From NCBI GenBank assembly GCA_047618565.1, contig JBLHKW010000181.1, forward strand, positions 1 through 9,179: a stretch of DNA of 9,179 nt, read 5' to 3'. Shown piece by piece: positions 1 to 5,481 of the stretch; position 1 is the first letter of the stretch; each line of letters begins with the position of its first letter. The notes beneath the pieces are model-generated. The model did not search any database, had not been told where the DNA came from, and saw only the letters and a list, made by a program, of their open reading frames with translations. A program made the position numbers and the translations under genes. This stretch comes from JBLHKW01 sp047618565 (GTDB lineage: Bacteria; Planctomycetota; UBA1135; GCA-002686595).

Positions 1-1115
1 TGTGCGCCGTGCTCGCGCAGGGCGCGCGCCAGGCGGCCGACGGGCTCGACCAGATCCGCAGCCGATCCCGTCGCGGTCTGCGGCTCGAGGCACACGTCGA
101 TCGAGGCGACGTGGGGCTCGGCACGTAGCTGGAAGGGCAGGTCGAGCTCCCGGTCCAGTGTCGCGAGGGCATGTCCCAGTCTCGACGGCAGGCAGGTGAT
201 GCGCAGGCTCGGTGGGCGATCGATGGCATACGCCTCGCGCTGGTTGCGTTCACGGCAAAGGCGCGCCTGCGGCCCCTCGATCACCGTCAGCTGCGCCTGT
301 CCGAGGCTACCCAGGCCGAGCTCGCGCTCGGCTGCAAGCTGGCGCGGGCGGCCAGCGATGTGGATGTCGAGTGACCAGACCTCGCCCAGCGCGTCCCTGG
401 TCAGGATCACCGCGAGCGGTCGCAGCGGGAGCGCGGCGAGCTTCGTGCACGCGTCCAGGAGATCGTCGACGCTGTGTGACTCGAGCTGCCAGGTTTGCTC
501 GGCCTCGGGCATCGGGAAGAGTCTGAGGCTGGCCTCGAGGATGACGCAGAGGGTACCGCGCGATCCGTAGTAGAGGCGTTGCAGGTCGAACCCGGTGACG
601 TTCTTGACGAGGCGTCCGCCACTCGTCGCGAGTGTCCCGTCCGCGAGGGCGACGCGCATTCCGAGTACGTGGTGCCGCGCAGGGCCGAAACGGATGCGCT
701 CGGGGCCCGAGATGCCCGCGCCCAGGGTGCCGCCCAGCGTGGCCTGATCCGGGTGGGGGACCGACGGCGTCAGGTAGTGTCCGTGCTCGCTGACATGCTG
801 CGCGAGTTCGTCCATGCGGCAGCCCGCTTGCGCGGTCAATGTTCCGTCACCGGGCACGTAGGCCACGACCTTGTCGAGACGGCGCGTCGAAAGGACGCAG
901 TCGAACTGGCCGGACAGGACTTCCGGTCGGCAGCGTGCCAGCTTGCCGCCCAGTCCAGAGGGCAGCAGGCGCCAGCGATCCGCGCTCGCCCGTTTCAGAA
1001 TCCGGGCGACCTCGGTCTCGTCAGAGGGCAGTGCGGTCGGGGCGTGGGGCCCGGGCTCGACCTGGATACCGTCGGCGTCCAGGGCCTCGGTTACCGTCAG
1101 CGCGCGCGTACTCAT
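1..1115 (-). CDS. glcE: Glycolate oxidase FAD-binding subunit GlcE (C-terminus cut by window edge)
   Basis: This is an FAD-binding subunit of the glycolate oxidase (GlcDEF) type. In the known complex GlcE works with GlcD and the iron-sulfur protein GlcF to oxidise glycolate to glyoxylate at the membrane. My own translation of the minus strand is open from the ATG at 1115 to the left edge, 371 codons with no stop. Visible PCMH-type FAD features are a G-L-G-G turn at residues 54-57, ATLGG at 125-129 followed by a GISGP stretch, KNVTGFD at 171-177 and GSRGTL at 184-189. This block matches GlcE more closely than GlcD. The ATG has a GGAG Shine-Dalgarno sequence at 1121-1124, 5 nt upstream, and overlaps the glcD stop by 4 bp, so translation is probably coupled. 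GlcE of E. coli is about 350 residues, so little should be missing beyond the edge. The substrate could be another 2-hydroxy acid. Confidence 0.9.
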   Translation of the reverse strand, partial: MSTRALTVTEALDADGIQVEPGPHAPTALPSDETEVARILKRASADRWRLLPSGLGGKLARCRPEVLSGQFDCVLSTRRLDKVVAYVPGDGTLTAQAGCRMDELAQHVSEHGHYLTPSVPHPDQATLGGTLGAGISGPERIRFGPARHHVLGMRVALADGTLATSGGRLVKNVTGFDLQRLYYGSRGTLCVILEASLRLFPMPEAEQTWQLESHSVDDLLDACTKLAALPLRPLAVILTRDALGEVWSLDIHIAGRPRQLAAERELGLGSLGQAQLTVIEGPQARLCRERNQREAYAIDRPPSLRITCLPSRLGHALATLDRELDLPFQLRAEPHVASIDVCLEPQTATGSAADLVEPVGRLARALREHGA

Positions 1116-2554
1116 GGCAGCTCCGCTCTGGCGCGCAATGCGATCGGGGGGGCCGTGTGGATCTCGCGACAACCGCGCATGGGGAGCATCTTGCCCGGGT
1201 TCATGCGCCGCTGCGGGTCCAGTGCGTTGCGTGCACGTTCCATGGTCGCCAGGTCATCGTCCGTGAACAGGAGAGCCATCTCGGCGCGTTTCTCGAGTCC
1301 GACACCGTGCTCTCCGGTCAGGGATCCTCCAACCTCGACGCAGGCCTTCATGATCAGGCGCCCCGCTTCGAGTACCCGCTCGACCTCATCCGCGTCGCGG
1401 CGGTCGTAGGAGATATTGGGATGCAGGTTGCCATCGCCCGCATGGAAGACGTTCGACATCTTCAACCCGCGCTGCGCACAGATGGCGGTCGCGATATTCA
1501 CGATCTCCCGTAGCCGCGTGCGTGGAACGACCACGTCGGCAACATACAGATCGGGCGCGATGCGACCCATGGCGCCAAACGCTCCCTTGCGGCCGGCCCA
1601 CAGGGCTGCGCGCTCCTTGACGTCACGCGCGCGTCGCAGTTCCAGCTGCCCATGCTGTTCCAGGATCGGGAGAATGCCTTGGGTCGTCTCCTCGACCTCG
1701 ATCGCGGACCCTTCGATCTCGAGCAGGAGCACGGCCTCCGCATCCTTGGGATAGCCCGCCGCGAACACGCTCGCCTCGACGGCCTGGATCGTGAGGCGAT
1801 CGAGGATCTCGATCGCGGACGGTTCGAGCTGCGCGGCGATGATGTCGGTCACGCTATCGCAGGCCGAATCGAGGGTCGGGAAGATGGCGAGCAGCGTCTC
1901 TGTTACCGGCGGCACCGGCGTCAGGCGCAGCGTGACCTCGGTCGCGATGCCGAACATTCCCTCGGATCCCACGAACAGGCCGGCCAGGTCATAACCCGAC
2001 GGGTCGACGCTGGGTTGTGATAGATCGAGCAGCTCGCCTTCGGGCGTCACGATCACCAGGCCCAGGACGTGGCGCGTCGTCGAGCCGTGCCGGAAACAGT
2101 GCGGTCCACCGGAGTTCTCGGCCACGTTGCCGCCGATCGTGCAGGCCATCTGGCTGGAAGGGTCGGGGGCGTAGAAGAGCCCGTGTGCCGCGCACGAGCG
2201 GGTCAGCTCGATGTTGACGATGCCGGCTTGCACGCGGGCGAAGCGGTCCTCCGGGTTGATCTCGAGCACGTCCCGCATGCGCGCCAGTCCGACGACCACC
2301 CCGCCCGGCACCGGCGTCGCGCCGCCGGACAGGCCTGTCCCTGCGCCGCGCGGGACCAGTGGAATTCCATGCCGGTGGAGGATGCGCATCACGCCCTGGG
2401 TCTCGGCCGTCGTGCGCGGCAGGATCACGAGCTCCGGGACCTGCCGCTCGAGCGTCAGCCCGTCACTCTCGTAGGCCACCCGTGAGGTGCGCTCGCGCAG
2501 CAGCCCGCGCGCGCCCACGATGGCCAGGATCTCGCTCTCTACCTGCTTGTCCAT
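1112..2554 (-). CDS. glcD: Glycolate oxidase subunit GlcD (FAD-linked 2-hydroxy-acid oxidase)
   Basis: This is the catalytic FAD flavoprotein of the glycolate oxidase / D-lactate dehydrogenase family, 480 aa (E. coli GlcD is 499). The N-terminal PCMH-type FAD domain shows PRGAGTGLSGG at residues 68-78, DPSS at 131-134, TIGGNVAENSGGP at 139-151 and GSEGMFGI at 196-203. The C-terminal FAD-oxidase domain shows HAGDGNLHP at 371-379, GEHGVG at 414-419 and MNPGK at 451-455, which are the usual substrate/flavin-site histidines and the terminal signature. The reading frame is open far upstream, but I chose the ATG at 2554 because it gives family length and because homology begins just after it. There is no Shine-Dalgarno sequence before it. 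Instead a promoter-like sequence lies 9 nt upstream. The stop overlaps the glcE start (ATGA). The exact substrate (glycolate, D-lactate or another 2-hydroxy acid) cannot be fixed from sequence, but the adjacent glcE favours glycolate. Confidence 0.93.
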   Translation of the reverse strand: MDKQVESEILAIVGARGLLRERTSRVAYESDGLTLERQVPELVILPRTTAETQGVMRILHRHGIPLVPRGAGTGLSGGATPVPGGVVVGLARMRDVLEINPEDRFARVQAGIVNIELTRSCAAHGLFYAPDPSSQMACTIGGNVAENSGGPHCFRHGSTTRHVLGLVIVTPEGELLDLSQPSVDPSGYDLAGLFVGSEGMFGIATEVTLRLTPVPPVTETLLAIFPTLDSACDSVTDIIAAQLEPSAIEILDRLTIQAVEASVFAAGYPKDAEAVLLLEIEGSAIEVEETTQGILPILEQHGQLELRRARDVKERAALWAGRKGAFGAMGRIAPDLYVADVVVPRTRLREIVNIATAICAQRGLKMSNVFHAGDGNLHPNISYDRRDADEVERVLEAGRLIMKACVEVGGSLTGEHGVGLEKRAEMALLFTDDDLATMERARNALDPQRRMNPGKMLPMRGCREIHTAPPIALRARAELP

Positions 2555-2563
2555 CCGGCGCGG

Positions 2564-2591
2564 ATTGTAACGACCGCGCGCGCATTGCCAG
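2564..2591 (-). promoter_or_regulatory. Candidate sigma70-type promoter for glcDE, possibly giving a near-leaderless mRNA
   Basis: Read on the minus strand, CTGGCA at 2591-2586 (4 of 6 matches to the TTGACA -35 box) and TACAAT at 2569-2564 (5 of 6 matches to the TATAAT -10 box) are separated by 16 nt. A transcript starting the usual 6-8 nt after the -10 box would begin within a few bases of the glcD ATG at 2554. That fits the absence of a Shine-Dalgarno sequence there. The motif lies in the 68-bp gap between the sugar kinase gene and glcD. This is pattern matching only and could be chance. Confidence 0.3.
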
Positions 2592-2622
2592 CATGCGGGC
2601 CGGGGCGGACAGGGCGATCCTG

Positions 2623-3543
2623 TCAGGTCGTGCGGTGCAGGCTCGCGGCGCCGATCCAGCCTGCGCTGGGGCCGAGCTCCGCGCGCATGAGCTCGATCTC
2701 TCGCTGGCCGAAGGAGCGCTCCGTCAAACCGCTGCGGATTCCGGGTTCGAGCAGGTCGAGTGTGGCCGAGAAGCCACCTCCAAAAACGTAGCTCGTCAGG
2801 TCCAGCAGCACGCTGGTGAGCGCCAGTCCGTGGCCGAGGTCGCGGCCGATCTCCACGAACAGGTCGCGTTCCGGGCCCGCGGCCTGGCGCGCGATCGTGG
2901 CCAGGAGTTCGAGGTTGCCGGGATTCGCCTCGGGCAGTCCACGCTCCCGCGCACGGCGGGACGCGGCGGTGGCGGACGCGAATCCCTCCAGGCATCCGGG
3001 CACGCCGCTCGCGCACGGAGCCGCCGACGGTTCGATCGAGACGTGTCCAATCTCGCCTGCGCGCCCGTGCGGGCCGCTGTACAGGTTGCCATCGAGGATC
3101 AGTCCGCCGCCGATGCCCGTGCCGAGGGTGAGCACCAGGACGTTCTGTCGACCCCGTGCCGCACCCAGCCACAGCTCGCCCAGGGCGGCCACGTTTGCGT
3201 CGTTCTCGAGTCGCACCCGGGCGCTGGTCAAGCCGATGCGCCGCGCCAGCTCCTCGGCCAGTGCCAGTCCCTCCAGCTGCGGAAGGTTCGGACTGTCGAG
3301 GATGGTGCCATTCTCGCGCCCGATCAGACCCGGACAGCCGACGCCCAGCGGCGTCTCATCGCCGGCGCCGAGCTGGCGCGCGAAGGCGGCCGCGCGATCC
3401 AGGACGCTCGCGGCACCTGACTGCAGGTCGGTGGGGATCGAGCTCTCCTCGAGAATTTCCCCGGCGTGGGTGATCGCGCCACCCTTGATTGCGCTACCGC
3501 CGAAATCGAGCCCGACGATCCTGCGGCTGGGGGGGGGGCTCAC
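2623..3543 (-). CDS. ROK-family sugar kinase (glucokinase-like)
   Basis: This is an ATP-dependent cytosolic sugar kinase of the ROK family, 306 aa from the GTG at 3543, the usual ROK kinase size. The phosphate-1 motif GLDFGGSAIKGG lies at residues 11-22, LENDANVAALGE at 112-123 carries the catalytic Asp115, GTGIGGG is at 141-147 and EIGH at 164-167. The structural zinc motif, normally CxCGxxGCxE after a conserved His, reads CASGVPGCLE at 177-186: His167, Cys177 and Cys184 are kept but the second Cys is Ser179. There is no helix-turn-helix domain, so this is an enzyme and not a ROK repressor. Start choice: GTG 3543 sits 8 codons before the first conserved strand, but has no Shine-Dalgarno sequence. 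An in-frame GTG at 3591, 2 nt after the upstream stop, would add 16 Arg/Pro-rich residues. Codons 2-5 contain a run of 10 C. The gene follows the glycogen-synthase homologue by 50 bp and is probably co-transcribed. Glucose is the likeliest substrate, but N-acetyl-hexosamines, mannose or fructose are possible. Confidence 0.88.
   Translation of the reverse strand: MSPPPSRRIVGLDFGGSAIKGGAITHAGEILEESSIPTDLQSGAASVLDRAAAFARQLGAGDETPLGVGCPGLIGRENGTILDSPNLPQLEGLALAEELARRIGLTSARVRLENDANVAALGELWLGAARGRQNVLVLTLGTGIGGGLILDGNLYSGPHGRAGEIGHVSIEPSAAPCASGVPGCLEGFASATAASRRARERGLPEANPGNLELLATIARQAAGPERDLFVEIGRDLGHGLALTSVLLDLTSYVFGGGFSATLDLLEPGIRSGLTERSFGQREIELMRAELGPSAGWIGAASLHRTT
3529..3538. repeat. Homopolymer of 10 G/C at the 5' end of the ROK kinase gene
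   Basis: Ten consecutive G on the plus strand, read as C on the coding strand, span codons 2-5 of the kinase (Ser-Pro-Pro-Pro) right after the probable GTG start. Mononucleotide runs of this length are prone to slipped-strand mispairing and also to sequencing error. With the run at 10 the frame is open from GTG into the conserved GLDFGG motif. A change of one base would break that link. Confidence 0.9.
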
Positions 3544-3593
3544 GGGTCGGGGGCGCCCACGATCGCGCGCCTGCCGATCGCGGTCAGGCACGC

Positions 3594-5072
3594 TCAGGCG
3601 CGTCGCCGTTCCTTGGTGCGGCGCGTGACCCGGCGGTATGCCTTGAGGTAGTTGCGCGCGCTCTCCTGCCACGAGAAGTCCAGGTTGAGGCAGCGCTGTA
3701 CCAGCGTCTTCCACTCGGGCGCCTTTTTGTAGAGCGCGCGAGCGGCGTCCACACCTTCGAGCAAGCTCTCCGATGTGTAATTCGAGAACAGGAAGCCGAG
3801 GCCCTTGGCCGCGTCCTGCTCGTAGCCCTTGACCGTGTCCTCCAGGCCGCTCTTGGAGTAGACGATCGGGACCACGCCGTAGCGCATCGCAATCGCGCAC
3901 AGGGCGTTGGACGAGTGGAAGTGGCCAGGGAGCAGGAGGATGTCGGCGCCGCCCAGGAGCGTGTGCGCCGTGCCCACGTGGTAGGCGTCGATCAACCGGC
4001 AGCGCCCCGCAAACGTCTGCTCGACCGTGCGCAGTCGATCCAGAATCTCCACCTGACCAGGCCCCATGAGCACCAGCTCGATGTTGCGTTCCAGCATCGG
4101 CGTCAGCGCCTCCGCCAGCACATCGAAGCCACTGTCCGAGTCGAAGCGCCCGATGATGGTCACGAGTGGCGTACGCGGCCCGTTGTCGAGCTTCAGGCCC
4201 GCCTGCAGGGTGGCCTTGCACTTGCGCTTGCCGGCCAGGTCCTCGTCCGTCGCCGCGTAGTTCTGTGCGAGCAGCGGATCGTTGCTCGGATCCCAGGCGC
4301 GGTAGTCGATACCGTTGAGCAGTCCGAGCAGCTCCTTGCTACGGCGCCGGAAGGTTGCCTCCATTCCGTTGCCGCCGTCGAGTTGCTGAACGCGCTCGAC
4401 CTGCGCCGGGGACTGGGTTCCGACGACGGTTGCGAACTCGGCGCCGGCCTTGAGGAAGTTGACCTTGCCCCCTTGCTCGACGCCTTCGATGGCGCGGAAG
4501 TAGCTGTGGGGGATACCGATTTTGGGCAGCACTTCACGCTCGAAGGCGCCCTGCATCGCCATGTTGTGCACCGCGAAGTAGGTGCCGGCGCGCGCGGCGG
4601 CGTGGTCGCGTCCGATGTACTCGAGCTCCTGGATGAGCGGCACGAGTCCTGCGCTCCAGTCCAGGCAGTGGATGACGTCCGGGCTGAAGCCGGTCAGTTG
4701 CATGGCCTCGAGAACCGCGCGGCTGAAGATCGCGTAGCGGCGCCAGTTGTCCGCGTAGGGCCCGGAGTCGTCGCCGTAGGGATGGCGCGTGCGGAACAGC
4801 GCGGGGTGATCGATCAGGTAGACCGGGAGCTGGCCCAGCATACCGGCGTGCACCGTCAGGGAGAGGGTGGAGCCGTCGTCCTTGACCTCCACGGTCCCGA
4901 CGACGCTCAGCTCCGTCAGCATCTCGGGGGCGATGTCCTGATGGAAAGGCAGGAACACGCGCGCGTCCGTTCCGGCGTGACGCAGCGTGCTGGGGAGCTG
5001 CTCTGCAATCTCGGCCAGCTGTGTACGCCTGACCAGTGACTGGAGCTCGGGGGTGATGAACGCGACTTTCAC
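3594..5072 (-). CDS. GT5 glycogen/starch synthase homologue lacking key catalytic residues
   Basis: This is a 492-aa protein of the GT5 glycogen/starch synthase family (E. coli GlgA is 477 aa), which normally transfers glucose from ADP-glucose to the non-reducing end of glycogen. Fold signatures run the full length: a PELxxL opening, HCLDWSAGLVP at 135-145, HNMAMQGAF at 169-177, LLNGIDYRAWDPSND at 251-265, GK-x-x-CK at 281-286, LVLMGPG at 333-339, GGADILLLP at 374-382, AMRYGVVPIV at 395-404 and the DFSWQ block at 465-469. Active-site positions differ. KTGGL (E. coli 15-19) is RRTQL, SRLTSQKG is GRFDSDSG at 308-315 (Arg309 kept, Lys to Ser314), and FEPCGL is FHSSNA at 385-390 (catalytic Glu377 to His386). 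TGGL is KSGL at 407-410. The C-terminus is a basic tail. The start is a GTG at 5072 with no good Shine-Dalgarno sequence. It leads the minus-strand block with the ROK kinase 50 bp downstream. Family assignment is firm; glycogen synthase activity is doubtful, so I give no gene symbol. Confidence 0.85.
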   Translation of the reverse strand: MKVAFITPELQSLVRRTQLAEIAEQLPSTLRHAGTDARVFLPFHQDIAPEMLTELSVVGTVEVKDDGSTLSLTVHAGMLGQLPVYLIDHPALFRTRHPYGDDSGPYADNWRRYAIFSRAVLEAMQLTGFSPDVIHCLDWSAGLVPLIQELEYIGRDHAAARAGTYFAVHNMAMQGAFEREVLPKIGIPHSYFRAIEGVEQGGKVNFLKAGAEFATVVGTQSPAQVERVQQLDGGNGMEATFRRRSKELLGLLNGIDYRAWDPSNDPLLAQNYAATDEDLAGKRKCKATLQAGLKLDNGPRTPLVTIIGRFDSDSGFDVLAEALTPMLERNIELVLMGPGQVEILDRLRTVEQTFAGRCRLIDAYHVGTAHTLLGGADILLLPGHFHSSNALCAIAMRYGVVPIVYSKSGLEDTVKGYEQDAAKGLGFLFSNYTSESLLEGVDAARALYKKAPEWKTLVQRCLNLDFSWQESARNYLKAYRRVTRRTKERRRA

Positions 5073-5121
5073 GGCCGTCGGGCTGATGGGCCCTCAGCGG
5101 AGGTTCAGGGGCAGTTAACTA

Positions 5122-5153
5122 ATACGGAAGGGGCTCGGGCCCCGCTTACGTAT
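5122..5153. other. Inverted repeat / hairpin upstream of the GT5 homologue
   Basis: An interrupted hairpin has an outer stem ATACG (5122-5126) with CGTAT (5149-5153), and an inner stem GGGGC (5130-5134) with GCCCC (5139-5143) closing a 4-base TCGG loop. The arms are separated by a small internal loop. No T run follows on either strand, so it does not look like an intrinsic terminator. Lying 50-80 bp upstream of the GTG at 5072, it could be an operator or a 5' leader structure. Confidence 0.4.
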
Positions 5154-5370
5154 CCGCAAGATCGTGTGTAGGACGGGCAATTCGGCGTGAAAACTCGGGA
5201 ATCTTGCTCCAAGCGGGTCTCTGGAATGCGCGTAACTGCTGTGTGAGTAGTCGTTTAGGTTGATGGTGCACTCGGCGTGCCGAAGGCTGCCGTTCTGGCA
5301 AAAGTTGCTCCTGGGAGGGGCGGGTGGCGCGCTGATCGCCCTTAGAATCGGCGTCCCTGCAATTCCTGAA

Positions 5371-5419
5371 GGTCCCGGTTCCACCGACCGGGCTGACCCT
5401 ACCCGGGGCGGTTCCGCCC
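5371..5419. other. Two adjacent short hairpins in the gpmI leader
   Basis: CCCGGT (5374-5379) pairs with ACCGGG (5387-5392) around a 7-base loop, and the stem can be extended by GGT/ACC (5371-5373 with 5396-5398) across a 3-base bulge. Directly after it GGGCGG (5406-5411) mirrors CCGCCC (5414-5419). No T run follows either. They end about 60 bp before the gpmI ATG and may form structure in its mRNA leader. In GC-rich DNA such repeats also arise by chance. Confidence 0.3.
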
Positions 5420-5481
5420 GCACAATCCGTCATGCTTCACAGCCGACTCCGCCCGTTTCTCGACCCGGATTGCGATCGCTC

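Larger units (their letters stand above)
5073..5481. other. Divergent intergenic region between the GT5 homologue and gpmI
   Basis: This stretch of about 410 bp has no gene I can support and must hold the promoters for both flanking transcription units. From about 5101 to 5280 its GC content is roughly 55%, clearly below the neighbouring genes. It contains three short inverted repeats, listed separately. I searched for -35/-10 pairs in both directions and found only weak matches: TAGAAT at 5343-5348 on the plus strand without a paired -35, and on the minus strand a TTTTCA/TACACA pair. I therefore do not call a promoter. A plus-strand frame continuous with gpmI is open from 5260, but I regard it as noncoding. 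Confidence 0.7.

Noticed and set aside
495..1513. Long plus-strand open frames opposite glcE and glcD.
   Set aside because: They are antisense shadows of genes with clear family motifs on the minus strand, and their translations are Arg/Ala-rich low-information sequence.
2581..2597. A small hairpin CGCAT/ATGCG between the kinase gene and glcD as a terminator.
   Set aside because: The stem is only 5 bp, with no T run, and it overlaps the candidate -35 region.
2555..4221. Very long upstream extensions of the kinase and GlcD frames (starts at 4221 and 3172).
   Set aside because: The extensions read through neighbouring genes in another frame. Starts at 3543 and 2554 give family-length proteins whose homology begins just after them.
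2359..5039. Long plus-strand open frames (353, 270 and 516 codons) opposite glcD, the kinase and the GT5 homologue.
   Set aside because: They are shadows caused by high GC at third codon positions. The opposite strand carries recognised protein families over the whole stretch.
5296..5309. A sigma54-like promoter (TGGCA ... TTGCT) upstream of gpmI.
   Set aside because: Only 8 nt separate the invariant GG (5297-5298) and GC (5307-5308). Sigma54 promoters need 10, so the spacing is wrong.
5115..5433. Two overlapping minus-strand open frames of 95-102 codons in the gpmI/GT5 intergenic region.
   Set aside because: They overlap each other in different frames, have no family similarity or ribosome binding site I can see, and open frames of this size are common by chance in GC-rich DNA.
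5260..5481. An in-frame 74-residue N-terminal extension of gpmI starting at ATG 5260, containing a hydrophobic stretch that could pass for a signal or membrane segment.
   Set aside because: GpmI is cytosolic and homology begins exactly at ATG 5482, giving normal length. The extension has no recognisable family similarity and overlaps the hairpins of the leader region.
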